This document shows, piece after piece, positions 9,426 to 18,225 of a DNA stretch of 64,000 bases; position 1 is the stretch's first letter, and each line of letters starts with the position of its first letter. This DNA comes from Pseudomonadota bacterium (GTDB taxonomy: Bacteria > Pseudomonadota > Gammaproteobacteria > Pseudomonadales > Pseudohongiellaceae). The translations under genes and the position numbers were made by a program. Location of the stretch: assembly GCA_027592275.1 (NCBI GenBank), contig JAQCKF010000019.1:1-64000 (forward strand). Reading direction: 5' to 3'. Below the pieces are notes generated by a model that made no database searches, had not been told where the DNA came from, and was given only the letters and a program-made list of their open reading frames with translations.

Positions 9426-10772
9426 CTATATGCCGTATGCATAGCAGAGAAGGTCAAGGGGATGGATAGCTTTCTGATCGTTATCCAGATTGTTTTCGAT
9501 GTGTTTTCCCGCCACTGGGCAGTCACTGCCATAAAAGTCAGGAGCCTGCTCTCGAATCTGTTTAACAATAGGGCGAGCAATCTTATTGGCGAATTTGAAG
9601 GTCTCTGACTTAACGCCGTAGGTGCCATCGTGACCCGAGCATCTTTCGATGTTTTTAACGTTGGTCTGTTCAATAAGTTCGAGAATCTGTTTCGTCTTTG
9701 GACCGATGTTTTGCACGCGCTGATGGCAAGCCACGTGATAGCTTACGTTGCCGAGAGTATTCTTGAACTCAATATTAAACTTTCCGGCCTTGTGTAACTT
9801 ATGCAGGTACTCGAATGGGTCAAAGAACGCTTGCGCTACCGCTAGCACCATTTCATCGTCGGGAAACATAAGCGGCAGTTCTTGCTTGAACATCAAGACA
9901 CACGATGGAACTGCGGCGACGATTACGTTGCCGGCTTTCACCATCTCATACAGCGCAGGAATATTCTTGTCCTTGAGCTGTGTAACGCTCTTCAGATCAC
10001 CCAGTTCTAACTTCGGCATGCCGCAGCAGTGTTCTCTAGCTGCCAGGTTTACTTTGATATTGTTGTGCTCGAGCACCTTGACCACGCTGTCTGCGATCGA
10101 TGGTTCGTTGTAGTTGCAGTAGCAGGTCGTAAACAGAGTTACTTGTTCGCGCTCAATGCCGGTATCTGCATTTGTTTTTGCTTTTGCTGGGTCGTAGATG
10201 TGTGCTGCGAGTTTCTTGCGCGCCGGTTGGTTTGTATATTCGGGAAGCTTGGCATCTTTGTGTATGCCCATTGTCTTGTCGAGCATGCTGCGCAGAACTC
10301 CATTCTTATTAGCGCCATTGACGATGGAGTTTATAATCGGTTTCGTCGCCACTTTGCCGATCATGTCGGTGCTGGTGATGACGTTGTCGCGGAATTTGCT
10401 CTCGCCTTTCTTAAACTTGACGGCCTTAGCCCGCAGCATTAGGTGAGGGAAGTCAACGTTCCATTCGTGGGGCGGCACATAGGGACACTTTGTGAGGTAG
10501 CACAGATCGCAGAGATAGCACTGATCGACTACCTTGCTGTAGTCGGCAACATCGATACCATCCACTTCAAGAGTGGGGCTTTCGTCTACCAAGTCGAACA
10601 GTGTCGGGAATGCGTTGCACAGACTTACACAGCGTCGGCAGCCATGACAGATGTCATAGACACGCTCTAACTCTTTATTGAGGTTGTCTTCATCCCAAAA
10701 CGTGGGGTCATTTTGATTGAGCGGATGTCTGGTGGGCGCGCTCAGACCGCCTTCTCTGCTTTGATCAGACAT
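9426..10772 (-). CDS. Cysteine-rich (Fe-S)-binding protein, GlpC/HdrD-like
   Basis: A 448-residue cytosolic electron-transfer protein. Two [4Fe-4S] ferredoxin motifs lie near the N-terminus: CHGCRRCVSLC (Cys42, 45, 48, 52) and CYLCDLCYLTKC (Cys85, 88, 91, 96). Two CCG-type domains follow, seen as EHCCGMP with an upstream CYCN, and VACHQRVQN...ERCSGHDG. GlpC and heterodisulfide-reductase HdrD/B subunits share this plan and pass electrons from or to a partner flavoprotein. No flavoprotein is adjacent; instead the partners are rubrerythrin and DUF3501. The gene probably delivers electrons to rubrerythrin, but that is inference. The frame is intact. Confidence 0.88.
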   Translation of the reverse strand: MSDQSREGGLSAPTRHPLNQNDPTFWDEDNLNKELERVYDICHGCRRCVSLCNAFPTLFDLVDESPTLEVDGIDVADYSKVVDQCYLCDLCYLTKCPYVPPHEWNVDFPHLMLRAKAVKFKKGESKFRDNVITSTDMIGKVATKPIINSIVNGANKNGVLRSMLDKTMGIHKDAKLPEYTNQPARKKLAAHIYDPAKAKTNADTGIEREQVTLFTTCYCNYNEPSIADSVVKVLEHNNIKVNLAAREHCCGMPKLELGDLKSVTQLKDKNIPALYEMVKAGNVIVAAVPSCVLMFKQELPLMFPDDEMVLAVAQAFFDPFEYLHKLHKAGKFNIEFKNTLGNVSYHVACHQRVQNIGPKTKQILELIEQTNVKNIERCSGHDGTYGVKSETFKFANKIARPIVKQIREQAPDFYGSDCPVAGKHIENNLDNDQKAIHPLDLLCYAYGI

Positions 10773-10915
10773 AAGGAACTCAATTTTTTGAACTTGAAAC
10801 TACGAAAATTAGTTTAACAGTGTAGAGCTTTGATTTTGAGCTGCGCGAGCTCTGCTGCGATTTTTCGAATTGCAGGCATCAATCTGATGCCAGCAATTTG
10901 AATTAGGATGCTGAA

Positions 10916-11335
10916 CTAGTCGTCCAAGGCGTCCAATGCTTTCTGAAAACGGTTGGCGTGTGAGCGCTCAGCCTTCGCTAGAGTCTCCATCCAGTCCGCA
11001 ATCTCATCAAAGCCTTCATCACGAGCATCTTTAGCCATGCCAGGATACATGTCGGTGTACTCATGAGTTTCACCGGCAACGGCTGACTTAAGATTATCTT
11101 CAGTGCCACCAATAGGCATGCCAGTAGCTGGATCACCGACCTCTTCGAGATACTCAAGATGGCCGTGTGCGTGTCCAGTCTCGCCTTCTGCTGTAGAGCG
11201 GAAAAGTGCAGAAATATCGTTGTAACCTTCAACGTCTGCTTTCTGGGCGAAATATAAGTAGCGACGGTTCGCCTGCGATTCGCCAGCGAACGCAGCTTTC
11301 AAATTTTCTTCTGTCTTTGAACCTTTCAATGACAT
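10916..11335 (-). CDS. Rubrerythrin (diiron peroxidase), rubredoxin-less
   Basis: A 139-residue ferritin-like four-helix protein. Diiron ligands are visible: Glu19 in AGESQAN, Glu52-x-x-His55 in EGETGH, Glu89 in AGETHEY, and Glu123-x-x-His126 in KAERSH. The C-terminal rubredoxin domain of classical rubrerythrins (about 190 aa) is absent, so it needs an outside electron donor, plausibly the Fe-S protein downstream. It reduces hydrogen peroxide in the cytoplasm. ATG 11335 has a strong AGGAGA ribosome site 6-7 nt upstream; the frame extends further but without such a site. It is divergent from oxyR, which suggests OxyR control. Confidence 0.92.
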   Translation of the reverse strand: MSLKGSKTEENLKAAFAGESQANRRYLYFAQKADVEGYNDISALFRSTAEGETGHAHGHLEYLEEVGDPATGMPIGGTEDNLKSAVAGETHEYTDMYPGMAKDARDEGFDEIADWMETLAKAERSHANRFQKALDALDD

Positions 11336-11520
11336 GTTGTTTCTCCTAGTGGTTTGCAATTAGCTAATGCGGATCCTGTATTGCCGAGAGGCTTCCATGT
11401 CGCTTTGCGCGCAGCAAGTCGAGGATCATTTAATCGGGGCTACTTTACGTCAATTCGAATATCAAATCTAATTAATTTTTTTGAGTGCTTTGATCGTTTT
11501 TATCGATTATGATTTCGATC
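11336..11520. promoter_or_regulatory. Divergent rubrerythrin/oxyR control region
   Basis: The 185-nt gap between the rubrerythrin start and the preferred oxyR start must hold both promoters. It contains an AT-rich stretch around 11455-11505 and a GATCG...CGATC pair flanking the oxyR start. I could not assign a full OxyR operator by eye, so this is a positional inference. Confidence 0.4.
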
Positions 11521-12444
11521 ATGAATCCCTCGATTAAGCAGCTCAAATACCTATGTGCAGTAGCCGAACACCGGCATTTCAGTAAGGCCGCAGCGGCCTG
11601 TCATGTCACGCAGTCCACACTAAGTGCAGCGATAGCGGAGCTAGAATCTCAGCTCAGTGTGAAGATATTTGAGCGTAACAAGAAGACGGTGCTGATTACT
11701 GCTCTGGGTGAGAAGCTTTTGGTGCAGGCGCGCATAGTTTTGGGCGAAGTTGAGGACTTTGTAGGTATCGCTCGCGCTCATGAGGCGCCGCTAGTGGGGG
11801 ACCTGCGTTTAGGTGTAATTCCAACCATAGGGCCATTCCTGCTTCCAGCCATTCTTTCGGACTTGCGTAAGAGTTTTGACAAGTTGAAGCTCTATCTAAA
11901 AGAAGAGATGAGTGCACAGCTCGTTCAGCAATTACAGCAAGGGCAGTTGGACCTAATCATTCTGGCATTTCCATTTCCGCTGCCTGATATGGAGACAGTG
12001 AGCCTATTTAAAGACGAGTTTTTGCTATGCCTTCCTCCAGGGCATGAATTCGAAAAGATGCCGCAAGTGAATCAGCACCAACTGCTCGGGCAGAGTCTTC
12101 TGCTTCTTGAGGAGGGGCACTGTCTTCGCGATCATGCATTAGAGGCCTGCAAGCTAGAGAGCGCAGACACTGACCTAGTTTATCAGGGGACGAGCCTGCA
12201 CACCCTGGTGCAGATGGTGGCAAACGGGCTGGGCATGACGCTGTTGCCTGCCATGGCGGTCAATGCCCATGTGCTGGGAGATACGCATCTACAGATCAAA
12301 CATTTCTCGAACGAGAATGTGTCCAGAGAAGTGGGTATGGCGTGGCGCAAGTCAGATCCACGCAGAGAAGAATATTTGTTATTGGCTGAGTTTGTAAAGG
12401 AGCATTGCGGCCATTCGGCCAATTCGGAAAAGAAATCTAAATGA
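11521..12444 (+). CDS. oxyR: Hydrogen-peroxide-sensing LysR regulator OxyR
   Basis: LysR-type activator of about 307 residues. The helix-turn-helix lies in AEHRHFSKAAAACHVTQSTLSAAI. The decisive evidence is the redox switch: LLLLEEGHCLRDHALEAC carries two cysteines nine residues apart (201 and 210 from this start), matching Cys199 and Cys208 of E. coli OxyR, including the GHCLRD context. Oxidation by H2O2 forms the disulfide and activates target promoters. The divergent rubrerythrin operon is the obvious target. ATG 11521 (MNPSIKQLKYL) fits family starts; ATG 11509 is in frame. The stop overlaps the next gene's ATG by 4 nt. Confidence 0.95.
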   Translation: MNPSIKQLKYLCAVAEHRHFSKAAAACHVTQSTLSAAIAELESQLSVKIFERNKKTVLITALGEKLLVQARIVLGEVEDFVGIARAHEAPLVGDLRLGVIPTIGPFLLPAILSDLRKSFDKLKLYLKEEMSAQLVQQLQQGQLDLIILAFPFPLPDMETVSLFKDEFLLCLPPGHEFEKMPQVNQHQLLGQSLLLLEEGHCLRDHALEACKLESADTDLVYQGTSLHTLVQMVANGLGMTLLPAMAVNAHVLGDTHLQIKHFSNENVSREVGMAWRKSDPRREEYLLLAEFVKEHCGHSANSEKKSK

Positions 12445-13202
12445 GGGTATTTGCTGTTTCGGATATCCACGTCGACTATGCAGAAAACCTAGCTTGGATT
12501 CTTAGTCTGGACCCTAAGGAATATGCAAACGACATCCTAATTCTCGCCGGCGACGTAACTGATAAGATGCCGCTGCTTGAACAAGTATTCGTCTCGCTCG
12601 CAGCAAGTTTTAAGGCGGTATTGTTTGTGCCGGGCAACCATGAGCTGTGGGTGAGCGAAGATGATTTCGAGTGTTCTCTGGATAAGTTCGAAGCAATCGC
12701 TGAACTTTGTAAGTCCTGTGGTGTTCATGCAGATGTTTTCGAGCTGCCTGATATTAGTTTCGTGCCCTTGTATTCTTGGTACGATTTTTCCTTCGGAGAA
12801 CCAGACAGACACCTGCGCAGGGCATGGCGCGACTTCCGAGCATGCTCTTGGCCTGAGCACTTAGCCGAAAGTCAGGATGTTACAGAGCACTTTCTTAAGC
12901 TGAATATCCCCAAACTAAACATTAGCAACAAGACAGTAATCAGTTTCTCTCACTTCTTGCCAAGAATAGATGTTATGCCTGCTGGGATACCGGCTAAGCG
13001 AAGAAATGTTTACCCAGTGCTCGGGAGTGAGGCTTTGGGATTGCAGGTGAAGCAGTTAGATCCGACGATTCATGTGTATGGGCACAGTCATGTGAATCAA
13101 GCCATCGTTTTAGACGACATACATTATGTAAACAATGCTTTCGCGTATCCGAGTGAATCTCATATAGCGCGTAAGCAGCTGAAATGTATCTTTGAGAGCT
13201 AA
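12441..13202 (+). CDS. Calcineurin-like metallophosphoesterase, candidate PptH-type
   Basis: A 253-residue dimetal phosphoesterase. Metal ligands are all present: DIH at residues 8-10, GDVTD (Asp38), GNHE (Asn66, His67), a SFSHF histidine and GHSH (His215, His217). No signal peptide, so it is cytosolic. The start overlaps the oxyR stop (ATGA). Its downstream neighbour is a 4'-phosphopantetheinyl transferase. The same adjacency occurs in Mycobacterium tuberculosis, where PptH removes 4'-phosphopantetheine from carrier proteins and opposes PptT. The GNHELW stretch also resembles PptH. The family is certain; the PptH role is inference. Confidence 0.88.
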   Translation: MRVFAVSDIHVDYAENLAWILSLDPKEYANDILILAGDVTDKMPLLEQVFVSLAASFKAVLFVPGNHELWVSEDDFECSLDKFEAIAELCKSCGVHADVFELPDISFVPLYSWYDFSFGEPDRHLRRAWRDFRACSWPEHLAESQDVTEHFLKLNIPKLNISNKTVISFSHFLPRIDVMPAGIPAKRRNVYPVLGSEALGLQVKQLDPTIHVYGHSHVNQAIVLDDIHYVNNAFAYPSESHIARKQLKCIFES

Positions 13203-13275
13203 AAAGATAAGTGCTAATTAGGTTGGTGCTGAATAGAGAAGAGCTATAGAGAATTATCGAAGAGGGTATTGTTTT

Positions 13276-14058
13276 GTGACAGAGATGCAGATTGAAAAGT
13301 CAGAGATTCACCTGTGGCAGTTAGAGCAGGCCGACTTCGAGCTGTCTGCGTTACAGAGCGAGTGCCTTGCTTGGCTAACGGAAACCGAGCTCGAGCGATT
13401 TCAGCGCTATCAGTTCGATCGGCACCGTAAGCAGTTATTGCTCGGTCGCGTTCTCCTGAGGGTTGCGTTATCGAACTACGATAGGTCAGTAGCGCCGGCA
13501 TCCTGGAATTTTACTCACAACGACTATGGCAAGCCTTCGATCTGCGATGAGCAGAATCGTGCGTCGCTCTATTTCAACCTGTCCCATTCGGCCGAGAAGG
13601 TGGTCCTTGCGGTGTCGCATTTCAAAGATATTGGGGTCGACGTTGAGTGCGCGAGAAAGCCGCGACGAATAGCGGCTATCGCGCAGCGCTATTTCTCGGA
13701 CAAAGAAGCAGCCCAACTACTTAAGCTGCCAGAAGATCAGCAGCAATTGCGTTTCTATGATTTGTGGACATTAAAGGAAGCCTATATCAAGGCTTGCGGC
13801 ATGGGGTTGGCAATACCGCTACAACACTTCTCCTATGGCTTTGCGGGTAACGATGGTCTGACAGTAGAGTTTGATGCGAGGCGTAATGACGTGGAAGAAG
13901 CGTGGCAGTTTTGGCAGCTCTGGGCAGGGTCAGATTTTAAACTGGCAGTTGCAGCGAAGGCAGGCGAAGAGGGGGTGGCGCATACGTTGTCTCAATGGAG
14001 GCTGGCAGGCTTGGATAGGGTGATCGCACAAGATGTTCAAGTTATTCGCAGCAAGTAG
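13276..14058 (+). CDS. Sfp-type 4'-phosphopantetheinyl transferase
   Basis: A 260-residue enzyme that transfers 4'-phosphopantetheine from CoA to a serine of acyl- or peptidyl-carrier proteins. Magnesium-binding motif GVDVE (Asp122, Glu124) and the WTLKEAYIK motif (Trp164, Lys167, Glu168, Lys172) are intact, as is NLSHSAEKVVLAV. Length and two-lobed layout are those of Sfp/AcpT-type rather than the short AcpS. No polyketide or peptide synthetase is in the window, so the target carrier is elsewhere. GTG 13276 is used as start; ATG 13285 is an alternative. It follows the phosphoesterase by 73 nt and converges with the CorB-like gene, 5 nt between stops. Confidence 0.93.
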   Translation: MTEMQIEKSEIHLWQLEQADFELSALQSECLAWLTETELERFQRYQFDRHRKQLLLGRVLLRVALSNYDRSVAPASWNFTHNDYGKPSICDEQNRASLYFNLSHSAEKVVLAVSHFKDIGVDVECARKPRRIAAIAQRYFSDKEAAQLLKLPEDQQQLRFYDLWTLKEAYIKACGMGLAIPLQHFSYGFAGNDGLTVEFDARRNDVEEAWQFWQLWAGSDFKLAVAAKAGEEGVAHTLSQWRLAGLDRVIAQDVQVIRSK

Positions 14059-14063
14059 CTAAG

Positions 14064-15347
14064 TTACTCGTCTTCTTCCTCCTTTTTTTTCTGCCACATT
14101 TTTACTGTGCGAATTACATTGTCCTGTACTTGCACGGTCTCTGCATAGTAGCCGTCGAGCCTGATGCATACTGATGAATCCGGGATCGATTGCAGCATCT
14201 CAGTTAGTAAGCCGCTGAGGGTTTTCGCTCCAGTGTTGTCTAGATTCCATGAGAGAATGCGATTGATGTCGCGAATACTCGTGGAACCATCGATCAGGTA
14301 GCTGCCATCTTGCTGAGCATGGAAATCTTTGCTGCTATCAGCGAGGTCGGTGGTAAATTCACCAACGATTTCTTCGAGAATATCCTCTAGTGTTACAAGA
14401 CCCTTGATCGCACCGTACTCATCAACGACGACCGCCATGCGCAACTTTTTTTTCTGGAATTTAGACAATTGAATGTGCAAGGGTGTGCTTTCGGGTATGT
14501 AGTAGGGCTCGATGGTTTCAGCTAGTATTGCAGCCTTATTGACAGTCTCTAATCGAATCAGTTTGCCGACACTGCGCAGGTGCAAAATACCAACTAGGTT
14601 ATTGATGTCTTTTTTATAGACAGGCATACGTGTGTGCTGGCTGCTGCCGATTAGGCTTAAAATTTCGTCGATGTCGTCTTCTATATCTATGCCGATGATG
14701 TCATTTCTAGGTACGAGAATGTCATTCACGGTAACGTGTTCTAGGTCGAGAATATTGAGCAGCATGCCCTTTCTGCGCCGCGGTATCCTCTCGCCGGATT
14801 CGTAGACGACAGTGCGCAACTCCGCCGCCGAGAGTTGCTGATGACTATCATCAGATACTGAATTAAAACCTAAGACCCTTACTAGTGCATTCGAAACCAC
14901 ATTGACCACCCATACAACTGGATACAAAATCTTTAGCAGTAGAAGCAGGATCAGACTAGAAGGGTAGGCGATTTTTTCAGGATAAAGTGCGGCAACTGTC
15001 TTCGGTGTCACCTCGGCGAATATCAATACGACAAGTGTTAGGACGACCGCGGTAATTAGTGGTGCTGGTTCGCCAAATATTTGAATTGCGATTGTTGTGG
15101 CGATTGCTGCAGCGAGAAAGTTAACGAAATTGTTGCCGATCAGGATGACACCGATCAGTTTGTCGGGAGTTTCCAAAAGCTTGCTCGCGCGATTCGCTCC
15201 TGCATGTTTATTTCTCGCCAGGTGCTTTAGACGATAGCGATTAAGGGTCATCATCGCGGTTTCGGAGCTGGAGAAATATGCCGAGGCTAGGATCAGCAAT
15301 CCGAAGGAAAGGAGCAACATGGCTAGGCTGGGTTCTTCGGCGCTCAT
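14064..15347 (-). CDS. CorB/YfjD-type CNNM transporter (DUF21-CBS-CorC domains)
   Basis: A 427-residue inner-membrane protein with the classic CNNM layout. An N-terminal DUF21 transmembrane domain has about four helices and contains SAYFSSSETAMMTLNR and the GNNFVN motif. Two CBS domains (VPRNDIIGID onward, and VVVDEYGAIKGLVTLEDILEEIVGEF) follow, then a C-terminal transporter-associated CorC_HlyC domain and an acidic tail. Family members are linked to magnesium or cobalt efflux. The gene adjoins ypjD and ffh, the same order as E. coli yfjD-ypjD-ffh, so it is the CorB orthologue by synteny. Confidence 0.9.
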   Translation of the reverse strand: MSAEEPSLAMLLLSFGLLILASAYFSSSETAMMTLNRYRLKHLARNKHAGANRASKLLETPDKLIGVILIGNNFVNFLAAAIATTIAIQIFGEPAPLITAVVLTLVVLIFAEVTPKTVAALYPEKIAYPSSLILLLLLKILYPVVWVVNVVSNALVRVLGFNSVSDDSHQQLSAAELRTVVYESGERIPRRRKGMLLNILDLEHVTVNDILVPRNDIIGIDIEDDIDEILSLIGSSQHTRMPVYKKDINNLVGILHLRSVGKLIRLETVNKAAILAETIEPYYIPESTPLHIQLSKFQKKKLRMAVVVDEYGAIKGLVTLEDILEEIVGEFTTDLADSSKDFHAQQDGSYLIDGSTSIRDINRILSWNLDNTGAKTLSGLLTEMLQSIPDSSVCIRLDGYYAETVQVQDNVIRTVKMWQKKKEEEDE

Positions 15348-15400
15348 TTAAGGGCTATCTCGTAGAGGCGATGATGAGATAGCTGGATTTGAATGCGCTA

Positions 15401-16198
15401 TCAACTGATTAAGTATTCCAGAGCAAACTTCACGCCATAGAATCCAATGATAAGCAGCGCGAAGCCACTCAGAGTGCCGCGAATAGCAGTTTGACCACGC
15501 CAGCCGAGTTGGTGGCGGCCCCAGAGTAGAACGGCGAACACGATCCAGGCCAATAGTGAAAATACGGTCTTATGAATGACTCCGTCTGTGCCCCAGATAT
15601 CATCGAAGAACAAGAACGCGGTGGCGATTGTAAGTGTTAACAACATCTGCCCAACCCAGACCAGTTCGAATAAGAAGGCTTCCATGTCTTGAAGCGAAGG
15701 GAGTTTACGAATCAGTCCACCGGTGTGCCCGTGTTTCAGCTGATGGTCTTGGTAGGCAAGAAAACCAGCCTGCAAGGCGGCGATGGTAATAAAGCTGTAG
15801 GCCAGAATCGAAATCAGCACATGGCTAGCGAGGCTCAGGCTCATATTCGTCGGCGGATAGTCGCTGCGAATGACCAGAGATGCCACGATGCTGATTGCGG
15901 CAAGTGGAAACAAGCCGAGAAAGAGTATCTGTAGCGGTTTGCGCAGGCTGCTAACGAGCACGGATAACGAAATTGATAGAGTTATTAGTGTGCTGATTTC
16001 AAACAGGCCGAAGTGAAAGCCATCGGTGCTTAGAATGATCCCGTAGGCGCTCAACGCGTGGGCTAAGACGGCTAAACCACCGAATATGAAAACCTGGCTG
16101 CGTGTTTCTTTATTCGACTTGAAATTCATGCCTTGAAAGACAGAGCCCATCAAGTAGAAGAAGACAGCGAATAGTCCGGAAATTACGGTAACTTGCAT
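15401..16198 (-). CDS. CcsA-like inner-membrane protein YpjD
   Basis: A polytopic protein of about 265 residues with roughly eight membrane helices. It contains the cytochrome c assembly signature region (ASHVLISILAYSFITIAALQAGFLAYQ and the FELVWVGQMLLTLTIATAFLFFDDIWG stretch). It belongs to the CcsA/CcmC family branch found next to ffh in gammaproteobacteria (E. coli ypjD/CorE). Its role is unproven; cobalt and magnesium resistance has been suggested for E. coli. ATG 16198 starts just before the first helix; an in-frame GTG at 16270 would add a 24-residue leader. Confidence 0.82.
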   Translation of the reverse strand: MQVTVISGLFAVFFYLMGSVFQGMNFKSNKETRSQVFIFGGLAVLAHALSAYGIILSTDGFHFGLFEISTLITLSISLSVLVSSLRKPLQILFLGLFPLAAISIVASLVIRSDYPPTNMSLSLASHVLISILAYSFITIAALQAGFLAYQDHQLKHGHTGGLIRKLPSLQDMEAFLFELVWVGQMLLTLTIATAFLFFDDIWGTDGVIHKTVFSLLAWIVFAVLLWGRHQLGWRGQTAIRGTLSGFALLIIGFYGVKFALEYLIS

Positions 16199-16337
16199 GA
16201 TAACTAAGGGTTTGAGCTTCGCCAGAGACGGGTTAAGAGGATTAATAAATCCAGTAGGAAAGTGTCGCACATGTATACTAACGGTAGAAGCCCTTTTTTA
16301 ATGCGCTTGGGATTCGCTATAATGCGATCCACTCAAT

Positions 16338-16541
16338 ACGAGCGTGCCAAAAGCAAGTAAAACGACACAATACGATAGTTTTTGGCGCAGGATATACAAA
16401 AAGTTGCATAGGGATGTGCAACCATTGCCCGTTAAGGGGAATGCGAGTGTGCCAAAAGCAAGTAAAATGACACAATACGATGGCTTTTGGCGCACGATAT
16501 ACAAAAAAGTCATGGATGACTTTTTTGTATCAAATAAGTAG
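16338..16541 (+). repeat. Dispersed multi-hairpin repeat, copy A (internally duplicated)
   Basis: This stretch upstream of ffh shares sequence with 24634-24777. It holds a duplicated unit (about 16338-16402 and 16443-16507), each with GTGCCAAAAGCAAGTAAAA and a later TTTTTGGCGCA or CTTTTGGCGCA. Between them sit the GTTGCATA-ggga-TGTGCAAC hairpin and ATTGCCC-gttaa-GGGGAAT. It ends in a perfect 15-bp stem (16499-16513 with 16516-16530). Frames are open on both strands, including 65 codons at 16344-16541, but I see no ribosome site and treat it as a non-coding element. No terminal inverted repeats or target duplication were found by eye. Confidence 0.8.
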
Positions 16542-16582
16542 CTCGTTCAATTCACAGTCAAGTAGTTAGGTGGTAGCCCAAA

Positions 16583-17974
16583 GTGTTCGACAATCTTACA
16601 GATAGACTCTCAGGTACGTTTAGAAAGCTCACGGGTAAGGGCAATCTCACCGAAGCTAATATTCAAGATGCCCTAAGTGAAGTGCGCCGCGCGCTGCTCG
16701 AGGCCGATGTTGCGCTGCCTGTGGTCAAAGATTTTGTCACGCGAGTGAGTTTGCGGGCCGTTGGGCAGGAAGTCTCATCGAGCCTGACGCCTGGTCAGGC
16801 ATTCATCAAGATCGTCCAGGCTGAACTCGAATCTATCATGGGCACCGCCAACGCGGAATTGGATCTAAAGGCGGCGCCACCGGCAGTTATATTGATGGCC
16901 GGCCTGCAGGGTGCAGGTAAGACCACTACCGCGGCCAAGCTCGCGCGCTGGCTCAAGAACGATTTGAAGAAATCGGTGATGGTGGTGAGTGCCGACGTTT
17001 ATCGTCCGGCAGCCATCCAGCAGTTGCAGACACTGGCTCTGGAGGTCGATGTAGCGTTCTTCGCAAGCGATAGCAGTCAGACCCCTTCGGCGATTGCAGC
17101 GGCGGCCCTAACTGAGGCCAAGCGCAAATTTGTAGACGTATTAATAGTGGATACCGCCGGACGCCTAGCCATCGATCAGAAAATGATGGGAGAGATTCAA
17201 CAGCTTCACAGTCAGTTAAATCCAGTTGAGACGCTGTTTGTCGTTGATGCCATGACGGGGCAGGATGCTGCCAACACGGCTAAGGCCTTCAATGACGCCC
17301 TGCCGTTAACGGGCGTAGTGCTCACCAAGGCAGATGGTGATGCGAGAGGCGGTGCTGCCTTGTCCGTGCGACATATCACGGGAAAACCCATCAAGTTTAT
17401 CGGCATGGGCGAGAAGATGGACGCGCTCGAGCCATTCTATCCGGATCGAATAGCCTCAAGAATCCTCGGCATGGGCGACATGCTCTCGCTTATCGAGGAA
17501 GCCGAAAAGAAGGTCGACAAGGTTAAGGCCGAGAAACTCGCCCGCAAGATCAAAAAGGGCAAAGGCTTCGATCTAGAAGATTTCAAGGAACAGCTCGCCC
17601 AAATGCAGAGTATGGGCGGTGTAGCCAGCATTATGGATAAGATGCCTGGCCTGGGTGGACTGCCGCCTGGGGCCGCGAAAATGGTGGATGACTCTCAGTT
17701 TAATCGCATGGAGGCGATCATTAACTCTATGACACCACGAGAGAGAAGCAATCCGGATGTTCTAAATGGATCGAGGAAAAGGCGCATTACGAATGGCTCG
17801 GGAACCCAGATTCAAGACCTGAATCGACTGCTGAAGCAGCATAAGCAGATGCAGAAGGTGATGAAAAAGATGAAGGGCGGCAATATGGCTAATATGATGC
17901 GCGGCCTAGGCGGTATGCAGGGCGGCGTCGGTGGCGGTTTTCCGGGTGGGCCAGGGCAATTTCCCCGCTCTTAA
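16583..17974 (+). CDS. ffh: Signal recognition particle protein Ffh (SRP54)
   Basis: GTPase that binds signal sequences of inner-membrane proteins with 4.5S RNA and docks on FtsY. The N domain (FDNLTDRLSGTFRKLTGKG) leads into the G domain with P-loop GLQGAGKTTTAAKLA, DTAGRLAID and TKADGDARGG. The M domain is methionine-rich (MPGLGGLPP, NRMEAIINSMTPRER, HKQMQKVMKKMKGG) and ends in a Gly-Met-rich tail. GTG start 16583 follows AGGTGG. Length (463 aa) is typical. The partner 4.5S RNA gene is not in this window. Confidence 0.98.
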   Translation: MFDNLTDRLSGTFRKLTGKGNLTEANIQDALSEVRRALLEADVALPVVKDFVTRVSLRAVGQEVSSSLTPGQAFIKIVQAELESIMGTANAELDLKAAPPAVILMAGLQGAGKTTTAAKLARWLKNDLKKSVMVVSADVYRPAAIQQLQTLALEVDVAFFASDSSQTPSAIAAAALTEAKRKFVDVLIVDTAGRLAIDQKMMGEIQQLHSQLNPVETLFVVDAMTGQDAANTAKAFNDALPLTGVVLTKADGDARGGAALSVRHITGKPIKFIGMGEKMDALEPFYPDRIASRILGMGDMLSLIEEAEKKVDKVKAEKLARKIKKGKGFDLEDFKEQLAQMQSMGGVASIMDKMPGLGGLPPGAAKMVDDSQFNRMEAIINSMTPRERSNPDVLNGSRKRRITNGSGTQIQDLNRLLKQHKQMQKVMKKMKGGNMANMMRGLGGMQGGVGGGFPGGPGQFPRS

Positions 17975-18225
17975 TGGGGTAATAAATCAAAAAAATGTAA
18001 AGCATTTCAGGCCTTACATAAATGTCTGACTATTTTGTGTCTTTTTGCCGCGTAACCCGCGATAATACTGTGCTTGAGGGCTTCCAATCACATCCCAATT
18101 AACATAGAATACCCGCCTTTTTACCCGAGCACGTCTGTTCTTACTATGAGCAGTGGGCAAATCAGCCTCAGCTCGCGTAACTCATAAACACTAGTTTTAC
18201 TACATTGGAATGACAGGAAATACTT

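Noticed and set aside
15354-15383. GCTATCTC/GAGATAGC hairpin between the CorB-like gene and ypjD
   Set aside because: Eight pairs with a 14-nt loop and no T-tract. Nothing supports a regulatory role.
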